DNA from: Clarkia xantiana subsp. parviflora
Lineage: Eukaryota; Streptophyta; Magnoliopsida; Myrtales; Onagraceae
Direction: 5' to 3'
DNA length: 64,000 nucleotides
Assembly: GCA_036873135.1 (NCBI GenBank)
Contig: JAPTYO010000020.1
Location: forward strand, 6,626,081-6,690,080
Every line of letters starts with the position of its first letter. The first letter of the stretch is position 1. Positions 1 to 11,200 of the stretch are shown piece after piece. The position numbers were made by a program, and so were the translations under genes. Below the pieces are notes generated by a model, which saw only the letters and a program-made list of their open reading frames with translations, had not been told where the DNA came from and did no database searches.

Positions 1-5
1 GGAAG

Positions 6-2381
6 ATGGAGAAGAGAGATGTGGAGTTCGTGGTGGTCGAATCCACAGGGACGTACAATGCGATCATTGGAAGAACCACTATCAACCCACTGATGGCAGT
101 AGCCTCGACTGTCCATCAGAAACTGAAGTTCCCGACTGAGAACGGGGTCGGCGAAGTGAAAGGCGACCAGGTGGCGTCGAGACGATGCTACGTCAACGCC
201 ACCAGGAGATCAAAGAAGGAGGCTATGTCGGTGCTCCAGACAGACACTGATCCTCGAGAGGAGTTTGGACGTCCCGCCCCCATGGAGGACCTAAAAAAAG
301 TTGAGATAGATGGGCCCGAGAGGAGGGTGAAGATCGGATCCGCCCTATCCGAGGAAAAAGCCCAGGAGTTGACCACCCTGTTGAAAGAATTCAAGGAGTT
401 ATTTGCCTGGTCTCCAAGTGATATGCCAGGAATCAGTCGTGATGTGATCGAGCATGAATTAAATATCGACCCCACGATCAAGCCGATCGCACATAAGAGA
501 CGTCCGATGGGAACAGACAAGAGGATTGCAATCCAGCAGGAGGTTGGCAGGCTGCTTGACGCCGGATTCATCAGGGAGATCCGATTCCAAACCTGGGTAG
601 CCAACCCAGTACTAGTGAGGAAGAGCAACGGGAAGTGGCGAATGTGTGTCGACTTCCGCGACTTAAACAAGGCCTGCCCGAAGGACTGTTATCCACTCCC
701 TCGGATCGACCAACTGGTGGACGCTACATCGGGGCATGAGCTGCTAAGCTTTATGGATGCTTATTCTGGTTACAACTAGATAAAGATGGCGAAAAAGGAT
801 GCCCCACATACTGCCTTTTATGCTGACAGTGAAATCTTCCAGTACGACGTCATGCCCTTCGGCCTGGTGAATGCGGGGGCGACATACCAGAGAATGGTGA
901 ACAAGCTGTTCGGGGACATGATTGGGAGTACCATGGAAGCCTATGTAGATGACATGCTGGTGAAGTCCCGACGGGCATCAGACCACGTGGGCAACTTGGC
1001 AATTGCCTTCAAGAGGATGAAGCTCCACCAGGTCCGCCTGAATCCAGCCAAATGTGCTTTCGGAGTCCATTCCGGGAAGTTCTTAGGCTTCATGGTGAGC
1101 CAGAGGGGGATCGAGGTGAATCCCGAGAAAATAAGGGCGATAGAAGAGATGCAGTCCCCGACCAACCATAGGGAGGTGCAAGTATTGAACGGTCGGCTGG
1201 CTTCGATGAATCGCTTCTTATCCAAGGCCAGCGACCGGTCGATGCCATTTTTCAATGTGTTAAGAGCCAACCGACAGTTCGAATGGACTGCTGAATGTGA
1301 GGAGGCGTTCCAAGCGCTCAAACAACATCTCCGCGACCTCCCGCCACTTGCGAAGCCAGCTCCAGGCGAGCCGCTCTATCTTTATTTGGCCATTTCTTCA
1401 TTTGCAATAAGCTCTGTTCTAGTTAAAGCTGTCGAGGGCAATCAGATTCCTGTCTATTATGTAAGCAAGGCGTTTGCCAAGAGTGAAATGAATTATCCTC
1501 CGATTGAGAAGTACCTCTTTGCGTTGATTATTACTGCTCGAAAGTTACGGCCCTACTTCCATGCGCATGAAATTACGGTGTTGACTGATCAGCCATTGAA
1601 ACACTTCTTGAACCGGCCCGACGCGTCGGGGAGACTAGTAAAGTGGGCCGTGGAACTTAGCGAGTTTCGAATTCATTTCGCTCCAAGAACAGCTATCAAA
1701 GGGCAGGCATTGGCCGACTTTATAGTTGAATCTACTATTCCTGATCCTGAAGCAACGGAAACAGTAGAGGGGGCAACCACCGGGAATGCTGAAGAGGTCC
1801 CGACGGCAGGGCAGTCGGAAGAGCCGAATAAGGAGAACACCTGGGAGTTGTACACAGATGGCTCCTCAAGCTCAGACGGATCGGGTGCGGGGTTCGTATT
1901 GATTCCGCCGGGCGGGGCGGAGCCACTTCGATATGCATTGGCCCTGACATTTAGAGCCACCAACAACGAGGCGGAGTATGAAGCCCTCATAACGGGGCTG
2001 AAAATCGCAAAAGGCACTGGAATTGAACATTTGCGGGTGAAGTGTTATGCAAGTCTGATTGTAAATCAAATTCGGGGGCAATATGGAGCAAAAAACCCGA
2101 TCATGAAGAAGTACCTTCAAGAGGCTCGGACCTTAAAGGAGAGCTTCAAGAGCTTCGATATCGAGGCAATTCCAAGGGAAGAAAACGTGGAGGCTGATGC
2201 CCTAAGCAAATTTGCCCTGGGGGCACCCTCTGGAAGACAGTCGGAGGATACACTTCTTGGAGAAGATGATTCTATCGACAACCGATCCAATGGAGGTGTG
2301 CGCTATCGGAACGGGGTCAGAGGAAGAACCCACTTGGATGACCCCGATAATTGTGTACTTAACTACGGGGGCACTTCCTGA
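6..2381 (+). pseudogene. pol: pol, first part: protease end, reverse transcriptase, RNase H, archaeal-type RNase H (broken)
   Basis: The frame starts in the tail of an aspartic protease domain (GRTTIN, then VHQKLKFP, as usual in plant gypsy elements). Reverse transcriptase follows, with KWRMCVDFRDLNKACPKD, the polymerase site YVDDMLVKS near 945-972 and the FLGFMV motif. A gypsy RNase H (VLTDQPLK) comes next. A second RNase H near 1850-2210 shows YTDGSSS, NNEAEYEAL and EADALSKFA. Two breaks are visible. A TAG at 777-779 replaces what the family normally has as Gln after the GYN motif, consistent with one C-to-T change. Near 2215-2250 the frame shifts and translation continues in the frame of the next entry. 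In the second RNase H the expected Asp of the D-S-Q motif is Tyr (KCYASLIVNQ), so that domain is probably inactive as well. Not a working polyprotein. Confidence 0.9.
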
Positions 2382-3603
2382 AGATAAAGTGGCAGCGGAG
2401 CGACTACGACGAATGTCAATTAATTACGCGATGGTGGATAACCAGTTGTACAAGAAGGGCTTGCTTTCGACGCCTTTCTTGAAATGCGTGGCCGAACCCG
2501 ATACGACTCGGATTCTGAGAGAATTGCATGAGGGAGTCGCAGCCTGCCACGAAGGCGCCCGATCTATCCTGAGGAAGGCGTTGAACTTGGGATATTATTG
2601 GCCTACGATGAATAAGGAAGCAACGGCGCTTGTTCGATCCTGTGACGCGTGTCAGAGATATGCTTCGAATATCACAGCCCCCGCCGCTGATTTAATGCCC
2701 ATTGGGAGTGCTTGGCCTTTCGCACAGTGGGGCATTGACCTAGTGGGTCCCCTTCCGAAAGCAAAGAGCCAGTGCACACATCTGCTGGTCGCGATTGACT
2801 ACTTCTCGAAGTGGATTGAGGCTAAGCCGTTAGCCAAAACAACAGCAGGACATATCATTAAGTTCCTTCAGACCCGAATTTTGTCGAGATACGGAGTGCC
2901 GAAGGTGATCATCAGTGACAATGGTCCTCCGTTTAATGGGGCCCAGTTGGAGAGGTTCCTAGACGAGTTCGGTATCGAGCATCGAACGGCGTCCGTCCGC
3001 CATGCTCAGACCAATGGGCAGGTAGAGGCTGCCAACAAAATCGTGATGGAGGGCTTGAAGAAGAGGGTCTACGCTTTGGACGGAAAATGGCTGGACGAAC
3101 TGGAGAACGTGTTGTGGGCGGTCCGAACGACACCCAAGCGATCAACAGGTGAAACCCCGTTTGCACTTGTTTATGGGACGGAAGCGGTCGCCCCCGTGGA
3201 AATCGCTGTGGCGTCCCATCGAACCAGAACCTATGAGCCCTCGACAAGTCCAGAAAGAGCCAGGATAGGACCTTTGACGAATGACGAAACAAGGCGCCTG
3301 GAGTTATCCTTGCTAGAGGAAAAACGGCTGGAGGCCGACATAGCGCAAGCTCGGATGCGTTTGGCGACGGCCAGGTACTACAATCGGAAGGTCAAGTCGC
3401 GACAGTTCTACGCAGGAGAACTGGTCCTACGACGGAATGAGTTCGCCCTACAAGATCGGATCAACAAGATGTCCCCGAAATGGGAAGGGCCTTACAAGAT
3501 CGTAGGCATGCCGGCCCCGAACGCTTACAAGTTAGAAGATCTCGACGGCAAGGTTTTAAGAAACACCTTTAGTGGTGAACATCTGAAGAAATGCCATGTT
3601 TGA
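2212..3603 (+). pseudogene. pol: pol, second part: integrase
   Basis: This frame carries the integrase that should be fused to the upstream polymerase but is separated from it by a frameshift near 2215-2250. The N-terminal zinc-binding HHCC set is visible (HEGVAACHEG, then SCDACQR). The catalytic D, D, E core shows WGIDLVGPL, ISDNGPPF and NGQVEAANK. The C-terminal part has the PKWEGPYKI motif common in plant gypsy integrases, and the frame ends with HLKKCHV and a TGA at 3601-3603. The integrase frame itself is intact over its whole length. The 5' limit given is only where the frame opens; the true junction with RNase H is somewhere in the shift zone. As part of a broken polyprotein it cannot be made normally from this copy. 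Confidence 0.88.
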
Positions 3604-3734
3604 CAAATAAGTCGTCCGTAGAGGCGCAAAGATGTAATTAAGTCGCCCTGAGTGGTGCATGCTATGTTAAAGACATCGATCAATAAAGAGGTTACTTCTG
3701 ATCAAAGTATTCCTGAGTTGTTCTCGATAGCTTA

Positions 3735-4034
3735 AAAAAGCGTCATTGGACGTCCGAAAATCCTTAAGTTTTTAAGGTCCGATTAAAAAGCGTCATTGGA
3801 CGTCCGAAAATCCTTAAGTTTTTAAGGTCCGATTAAAAAGCGTCATTGGACGTCCGAAAATCCTTAAGTTTTTAAGGTCCGATTAAAAAGCGTCATTGGA
3901 CGTCCGAAAATCCTTAGGTTTTAAGGTCCGATTAAAAAGCGTCATTGGACGTCCGAAAATCCTTAAGTCTTTTAGGCTCGATTAAAAAGCGTCATTGGAC
4001 GACGGAAAGCCTTAAGGCCCTTAGGGTCCGATAA
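3735..4034. repeat. Tandem array of about six 50-bp units between pol and the antisense gene
   Basis: The motif CGTCATTGGACG recurs at 3741, 3791, 3841, 3891, 3940 and 3990, giving a 50-bp (once 49-bp) period. Units 1-3 are nearly identical and the last two have diverged. Each unit contains two short inverted repeats: CGTC-ATTG-GACG, and CCTTAA-GTTT-TTAAGG (imperfect in later copies). The array lies 130 bp past the pol stop and about 110 bp before the 3' end of the antisense gene, at the convergent junction. Its role is unknown; a terminator or packaging function is only a guess. Confidence 0.95.
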
Positions 4035-4147
4035 AAGCGCTATGAAGAACATAATTGAAAACACGTTAATAAAAGGCTCGAAGGCCTAAGAGGTTCGATA
4101 CAAGGGAGAAAATGAGGAAGCAGTACAAAGACTTAAGATTTAACAAA

Positions 4148-7100
4148 TTAAACTCGGTCCTTGGGCGCTGAATCTTCGGAGGGCTTTGGAGGGGCAGGCT
4201 CAGAGGGATCGGCAGGGGGCTCGTCGGTGTCTTCGGAGGAGCTCTCCGACGGGAGGCTAAGGTACGTTTCCGCGGCTCGGCCGAGAGTCTTGGACTTCCT
4301 CAAGTCGATGGCGTCCCCGTAGGTCTCATTAAGCTCTTCAACAATATCAAGGAAGGCATTCTGCAAATCTTCCTGACAATGTTTCGCCGCATCTGCCTTG
4401 AAGTCCTCCGAGCTCCGATACTCTTCACGGCCTTGGACCTTCGCGTTTGTTATTTGGGCGGAATGATCCGCCTTTGCCTCCTCTAGTTCCGCGATGGCCC
4501 TCTGCTTCTCAAGCTTTAGCCGCTCAGCAGTTTCTTGTAACGCTGCCTTATCAAAGGCAGCCTGGCTCCGATCCGCCAAGGCCGCTTGCTGCTCTCGCCT
4601 AAGCGAGCTCTCAAGGCTTAGAATTTGCCTTTGCTGGGATTGGGCCTCTTGAGCAAGCTTGACCCTGACCTCCTCGGCCCGCTGCCTGTCCTCCTCAGCC
4701 TGTTGCCTAACCTCTTCGGCTCGCTCTTCGGCTCGCTTCTTACCCTCCTCCGCTCGGAGCCTTGACGCCTCGGAGGCAGCTAAGTCCTCCTGGAGCTTGG
4801 TCAAGCTCTCGAGGTTGGAGTTGGCCCGTTCTCGCTCCAAAGCCTCCCGCAAAGACAGGATGTAGCCGAAGCAACGATCCTGGTCCGCCATTTCCTGAGG
4901 GCAAAATATAGCTTAGTATTCAAAAGTCGGAATACCCCCAGATGAATAAAAGAAAAAGTATACCTACCTCTATCCGACGGACAGCCATTTGCCGGATGTC
5001 CGCCTCGATGTCCTCCCCTTCCAGAGAGAGGGGACGCCTCAGTGAGGGCGGGATCGAGCCCGACACCAAGTGCAAAGCCAGGTTCTTCTCCTGGCATCCC
5101 CGATGTAGAGGAATCCCCCGAAGGGACTCCACCGGTCTCCAAGGCTCGGCGCCCTGGTCCGAAGAAAAGGCCTGGTAGTAATCTCCATCCAAGGGGAATG
5201 GAGGTACTACCAGGCGGGCCCCTCCATCTTCTTCACTTACTCGGGCTTCGGGGGTCGCACCCCTAACTGGCGAGGATGGCGGAGCGGATGACGATGGCGG
5301 CGTGGTGGGGAGTGGAGACGCCTTCCCACCAGGTGACTTAGCGGGAGTCAACTTCGATTTTCCTCGGAGGATTAGGCCTTCCTCCTCAGCTCGATCATCG
5401 GAGGGGGAGTCCTCCAAGCTGGTGACCCGACCGAATTCGCCCCGGGCTTCCGTCGGGGCATCTTCCACCACCGGCTCCGCTGCAGGCGCGGAGTCCGAGG
5501 CAGGTACAGCAGGGGCGACGTCCGCAGGACCTGCAGCGGGGCGAATAAGTCGAGGAATTAATTTGATATCGGTGTGCCAAATTAAACAACGCTCCATATA
5601 TCTTTCTTGGCCGAAAAAGTCGTAATAACCCGCTTCGAGAACATGTGGAGTTTCCCCTCGAAGGATGTTCCTGACATCCCTAATCCGTCCTTCCATATCG
5701 GAGGCTTGAAGGTCTTGAGGTACCAACTCCCTATATCTTTTTATAGCACGAAAAACTTCCTTACCTTCCTTTTCGGAGCGGACGTTGAAGGCGGTCTTGA
5801 CAACATCCACATTAGTCCGCCCCTCGGAGGTGGGGGCAGACCCTGGGGCCTCGGAGGTCTTCGCCTTCTTCCGAGACGGCCCCGACAGGGCAGAAGTCTT
5901 TCGATGGGAGGGCTTCTTCTTGCGCTTCAGCGAATGGGAGGCATCGGTATCCTCCTGAAACAAACGGGCGGTCAGCGATGATCGAGGGGCTGTAAGCAGT
6001 GGAAACAAGAAATAATTAGAAGATTACCCAGAGAATTACATTGGAAACACCATCATGAACTTTTCCCCCGGCCTTGGGATCGATCAGCATAATCCCAATT
6101 TTGACCCGCTGTTGGTCAGTGACAGAAGTGGCCTCGAAGGGCTGGTAACCCTTCTCCCAGCGACGAGCCTGGATAAGCAACAAGGCCCTCTTGGTCTGCT
6201 CCGACCATGAACGGAAAGGCACGGGGGGATCAGCTTCCACGATGGTCCTCGGCCACTCGATGGGACCAGGCTGGATGAAGAAGTATTGCTCCTTCCAGTT
6301 AGCATTATCGTTCCCCTTATCGGAGATGATAGCCCGTTCCTTGCAAATCTTCCAGGACACCTTCCTGTCCCAGCCCATCTCCTTATACTGCTCATCGGTC
6401 CCCTCGGGTTGGCGGGGGGTAAAGGAGCAGATTCCGTCCTTGTTGCAGGTCATCTTGTAGAGAACCCGCCAGAGCTCCAGGGTATAGCTCCAGTCCTCCC
6501 CATTGATATCACACCACACTTGGAAAGCAATCCATGTACGGATTGCGTGTGGAGAGAAGGTCGTAGGGTACGTCTTATAGTGGTTGCACAGCTCCACCCA
6601 ACTCGGACAGAAAGGAAGTCGAATTCCTGCACGAATCTGCCCTGGGGAGATGAACACCTCATCTCCTTTGGGGAGCGTAATCCGGGCCTCGCGAGAATTG
6701 AATTGCTCATAGGGATAGCGGGCTCCGAAGGAGGATTCAAAGATACCACACTCTATACAAGCCCTATCGTAGCTAATGGGCGCAAGCATGTTCTTGAGAT
6801 ACTTGAAGACGAAAGGTTGGCCAACAGTAGCAGATCCCTCGGTTGAAAATCGTCGAGGGAAGGAAGGAGGGGAAAATTGAAACCTAAGAAAACCAAAGAT
6901 GAAAGGGAAAAGAGTAATAAGGTGAAGAACCTTACCAGACATGGTGGTTGAAGTGGTCGTGATCGGAAAATCTGGAAGCTGGAAACGCCGGTGAAACCTT
7001 GAAGTGATCGTGATCGGAAAATCTGGATGCTGAAAACGCCGATGAAACCTTGGAGTGAGAAGAATTAGGGTTCTTGGGATCGCAGAGAAGAAGAAGTAAG

Positions 7101-7170
7101 GGAAAAGTGAAACAATGTCTGGATCTAGGGTTTTATAAGAGAAGGAAAAGGGAACTGAAGAGGTGGGCAA
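4148..7170 (-). CDS. Antisense intron-containing gene of element 1 (gypsy-type transposon protein, Transposase_28-like, with C-terminal coiled coil)
   Basis: Three consecutive frames join through clean GT-AG introns of 85 and 73 bp: exons 4148-4894, 4968-5954 and 6040 to an unresolved start (the frame is open to 7170; an ATG at 6942 is the candidate). Both junctions keep frame. The first exon encodes a domain I recognise as the 'putative gypsy type transposon' family (Transposase_28), with GQIRAGIRLPFCPSWVELC and WSYTLELWRVLYK. The middle exon is basic, then proline- and acid-rich. The last exon is a long heptad-rich coiled coil of Glu, Arg and Ala, ending in a Ser/Glu/Asp/Pro tail (SLPSESSSEDTDEPPADPS). 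The gene converges on pol with the 50-bp array between them. Antisense extra frames are known in Tat elements; their role is not established. No in-frame stop is seen in the last two exons, so this copy may still be translatable. Confidence 0.7.
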
Positions 7171-7564
7171 TCTGAGCCACAGAATTCAAAACGATTCAAT
7201 CATAAGCGTCCAAGGGGAAACGTGCTAATTCGACGAAGGCGAAACGGTTTCAATTTGAACCGTCAGGACGCATGGGACAGATAAGACAAGAGTAATGACG
7301 TACCGGGTGGTTGAAAAGTGCTTTTTCAGAAAGCAGGCATGCGGAACCCGAAACGTTCCTTCACCTCCTATCAGCATTTAATGCTGGTCTGATCAAGAAA
7401 ACCCCTCGAATTCAAGCAGGATCCCAAAGGATCTTGAAGAGATCCAAGGTAAAGGCCTCCGACAGAAGTAGGGCAGTGGCCTCCAGCGTTTCAAATAAAG
7501 ACCCCCGACTGGGATGTGGAGGGGTCCGATATTGAAAGACGCGACGCACTATAAGTCCCTCACG
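7171..7564. other. Non-coding stretch between antisense gene and polypurine tract
   Basis: No frame here looks coding. By position it holds the 5' untranslated region and promoter of the antisense gene (reading left) and the pre-LTR leader of element 1 (reading right). I recognise no specific promoter motif. Confidence 0.4.
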
Positions 7565-7577
7565 TCTTGGGGGCAAA
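7565..7577 (+). other. Polypurine tract of element 1
   Basis: TCTTGGGGGCAAA lies directly before the TG that opens the 3' LTR. A G-run followed by CAAA next to TG is the usual plus-strand primer in Tat-type elements. Confidence 0.7.
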
Positions 7578-8232
7578 TGATGGGCCCCGGACCGAAGGCC
7601 GTCAGGCCCCTTAACGATTAGCAAACGGCGACTAGGCCCGTTGGGCTAGGAGCTGGGCTGCTGGAAGGCTAAGGGCTCCGACGGAAGGAGGCCCCGACAT
7701 TGAATAGCCCCGAGCAAGTATGGCTCCGATAAGGAAGAGCCCCGAAGATATCGGACCTGGACGTAGTCGGTCCCGATATGGGAGTTGACACCACCCCCCG
7801 ATGTCGAATCCTCAACGAGGCAACCTGGGAGCCTCCGATATGAATGATCGAGACTCGCCAGTAAGAGCACAATCCCGGGAATCTCGCCCCGATCACAGTA
7901 GTGGTATAATGGGCGAGATATGTGGGATACGTATAACTGTACAAGATATGTGGCAAGATATACGGCGAGATATGTGGGATAGTGGATCACAATCCAACCG
8001 CCTAATCAGGTAACTGGGATAGTCTTTCCTCTATAAAAGGAGGGAAGTTATTCCAGATTAGGGTTACGTTTTGATACATACACAAATACTGCTTGCTTGC
8101 TCTGTTGACTGCCGTACTTACGTTAAGCATCGGAGAGGGATTCTGGGCCACTGCCCTCTATTCCCCTTCTGCAGGATTGCGAGGAACTAAGGAATCCGTC
8201 ACCGTAACCGGAGCTCCCGCCGTGATCCAACA
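7578..8232 (+). repeat. 3' LTR of element 1 (655 bp)
   Basis: It begins TGATGGGCCCCGG right after the polypurine tract and ends GATCCAACA before sequence belonging to the Ogre element. It contains a TATA box at 8032-8038. The opposite LTR is outside the window, so the ends rest on TG...CA, the polypurine tract and the abrupt change to Ogre sequence. Confidence 0.75.
8032..8038 (+). promoter_or_regulatory. TATA box in 3' LTR of element 1
   Basis: TATAAAA within CTCTATAAAAGGAGGG, about 200 bp before the LTR end, is the expected place for the U3/R promoter. Confidence 0.7.
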
Positions 8233-8275
8233 ATGATCTTGCCGCGCAAAGGAGTACAACAGAAACTCATAAATC

Positions 8276-11200
8276 TTACTCATCGCTAAGCGAAAGAGCA
8301 TAAACTGGAATCGAAAACCAATTGGCGATTGCTTCTCCTTCAACAAATGGTCGGACATAGATGCCTGGGGGCACTTCTTCGAGGATGGCTCCAACTGTGG
8401 TGTCGATGATGAACAATCCGGCTATAGCTTGTAATGCTTCATCTTCATCAGCTCGAATGATCTGAGGTGGCCCTGGGAAAGTCACTGACAGTGGTGGAAT
8501 GTTCATAGGCCTCCACCTTCTAGCGAATCGCCCCCTCTGGAAACCCACCAGTTGTTGTTCCCCACGTGCACTTTGATCATCTTCTTGGAATGGGGAATAC
8601 CCTAGCCCGTATTTGCATACACTTTCCTTCAGCTGGAGTGGACGCGGAATCCCTTGACACCTGATACCCAGGCCTTGACCCGGGACGAAATTATTCCTCA
8701 ACATGAACCTTCCTACCATGATGTCTGCTTTGCTCAGTGTTGGCTCTCCCCAATCCCTGATGACGGAGATCAGCTCGAAGGAATGGTATGCGGGTGGTTC
8801 ATCCCCACTAGTGTTGATGACAGGGACCGCCATTTCCTGATAGATGTTGTGATCGCCTTCTCCCCTGATTTCCACGAGGCGATTGTCAATCACGTACTTC
8901 AGCTTCTGGTGTAGGGTGGATGGAACCACCCCAGCCGCGTGGATCCATAGTCTTCCCAAGAGAATACTGAAAACATTCGGGATATCCATGACCCTGAAAG
9001 TGACATCAAAAACATTAGGACCAATTTCGAGTTGCAACTCAATCTCTCCATAAACTTCTTTTCTCGTGCCATCAAAAGCTCGAACTGCCGACTTGCTCGT
9101 ACGGATATGGGACATGTCAATCTTCATTTGCTTGAGCGTGGATAATGGGAAAACATCGACTGCCGAGCCACCATCAACCATGACCTTCGAAAGCACGAAT
9201 CTGTTACACTTGCAGACAATGTGGAGGGCTTTCACATGGTTCCGACCGTCGACTCCTAGATCGTCATCCCCGAAATAAATCTGGTTCGAGAATATAGAGC
9301 CGATAACATTGCCCATCTGTTCAGCAGAGGTCTCCTTCGGCACTAACGCTTCTTTGAGCACATTCATGAGAGCGTCACGATGACTTTCTGAGCTTAAGAG
9401 GAGATCAAGCAAAGAGATTTGAGCCGGAGTCTTGCGGAGCTGATCAATCACTTTGTCCTCCCCTTCCTTCATGAACTTTACAAAGTCCACAATTTCTTCG
9501 TCAGTCACCTTCTTCTTTGGTGTTACTTCTACAGCCTTATCTTTAGCAACATCCTTCATGTATGAACGACCCGAACGTGTCATGATCATAACACGATCGT
9601 CTGGTTTTGCTGCTCCGATTATCTGAGCTTCGTAATTCCAAGGGACCTTCTTGTTGCTTTCATATTGGAAAGGAGTCGAGCCCTGCATCACAAGTGGCAA
9701 CCTGGCCGACTGTTCAGGCACATAATTAAGTATAAATGGCGTGATTACCGCAGTAGCGACATCTTGCGACGACTCCTCCTCGAGACAGATCATGTTGATG
9801 GATGATGATGAACCAACATTGTGTTGCGGCAAAGGGTTTGTCTTGACATTAGGAGGAGGGATTGGGTTGAGAATAAGGAGCTTATTGTCAATGAGGTCCT
9901 GAATCTTGTGTCTCAGACGGGTGCATTTTTCTATCGAGTGTCCAGCTACTCCCATGTGGAACTCACATCTCGAGCTTGGATCATCATTGAGTACTCTCGA
10001 ATCTGGCCTCATGAACTCGGGGCCGATGAGGTTTTGTTCTAACATCTTCTGGTATACTTCAGCCATTGACACAGGTAAAGGGGTGAAGGCCCTTGTTTCT
10101 CTTTGCCTGAAATTAGCTCGATTTGCCTGTCCGCCTGTAAATGAGGGTTGTGGAGCCGGGGGTACATGAGTCACTGGCAGAGCCGTGGGGGTTGTCAACT
10201 GCATTGGGTAGACTGCGCCTACAGTTGCATCTTTCGGGAGCGGCTTTTTGGCGCCACCCTTTTTCAGACCATCTCCTTGGTAGCCTTTGAGAGGATCTTC
10301 AATCTTCCCCATTCGAATTCCTTGCTCAATCATCTCTACGAATTTTACTAGGTCGGCAAAATTTGCAGAAACATGTCCCAATAAATGGGAGTAGTAAGCT
10401 CCTTTTAAAGTTCCAATGAACATTGATACTGCTTCTGTGTCTTCCAGTAGTGGTCGGACTCCTGCGGCCTTCTTTCTCCACGCCTGCATGTAGTTTCTAA
10501 AGGATTGTCCGCCAGTCATCTCCATGCTTTGAAGATCCATGCGAGTCGGGGCAGTGTCCAGATTGAACTTGTATTGGCGAACAAAAGCGTTAGCCATGTC
10601 CTCCCAGGTTGAGATATCACCGGCCTTCAATCTGACGAACCAAACCAAAGCTGCTCCTTTCAAACTCTCCTGGAACGTCTGGATCAAGAACTTCTCGTAC
10701 TGCTGATAAGGGGCCATCTTTGCGAGGTAAATTCTCAGGTGGACGATGGGATTTCCGGTGCCATCATATTTCTCGAAATCAGGCACTTTGAACTTTTCTG
10801 GTCTTGACATGTCGGGGAACAAGCATAAATCGGAATAACCAATGCCCCCGTACTGCTCAAGTCCGGACAGAGCCTTCATCTTTTCCTCCATTTTCTTCAA
10901 GCGGCGATCTTGCTCGGATTCGATGACCGGTAATGATGTGAATTCATTTGTGTCGGCAGAACCCCCTTTGTTCACAGGCCCATATATTGTTGTTGGATTT
11001 GGAGGGACATACGGCTTCGGTGCGGATTGGTCTGGTACGACTAAAGCCGGGGGTTGGTCACGAGGAGGTTCTACCGTGGCGTCGGGAAGCACGGTCGCGG
11101 CCGGGATTCGAGGTCCGGTATTTGCTACGGGCGTTTTGGAGGAGGTTGGACTTGTGATTTCTGGTAGCAAGGCTGGGTTTGGGGCGCGGTAAGCTGACTG

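Larger units (their letters stand above)
1..8232 (+). mobile_element. Tat-lineage Ty3/gypsy LTR retrotransposon, 3' portion (element 1)
   Basis: The window opens inside the element, at the end of its protease domain. In order it holds reverse transcriptase, two RNase H domains and integrase on +, a 50-bp tandem array, an antisense intron-containing gene on -, a polypurine tract and a 3' LTR ending at 8232. A second, archaeal-type RNase H and an antisense reading frame between pol and the 3' LTR are known traits of the Tat lineage (Retand, Ogre and relatives). The 5' LTR, gag and most of the protease lie outside the window. The last bases abut an Ogre element in the opposite orientation, so element 1 inserted into that Ogre. 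The expected 5-bp target duplication would begin with ATGAT at 8233, but the other copy cannot be seen. Confidence 0.85.

Noticed and set aside
3735..4034. Array resembling CRISPR repeats
   Set aside because: The units are contiguous with no unique spacers, and this is plant nuclear DNA; it is an ordinary tandem repeat. The same holds for 40670-41265 and 46998-47865.
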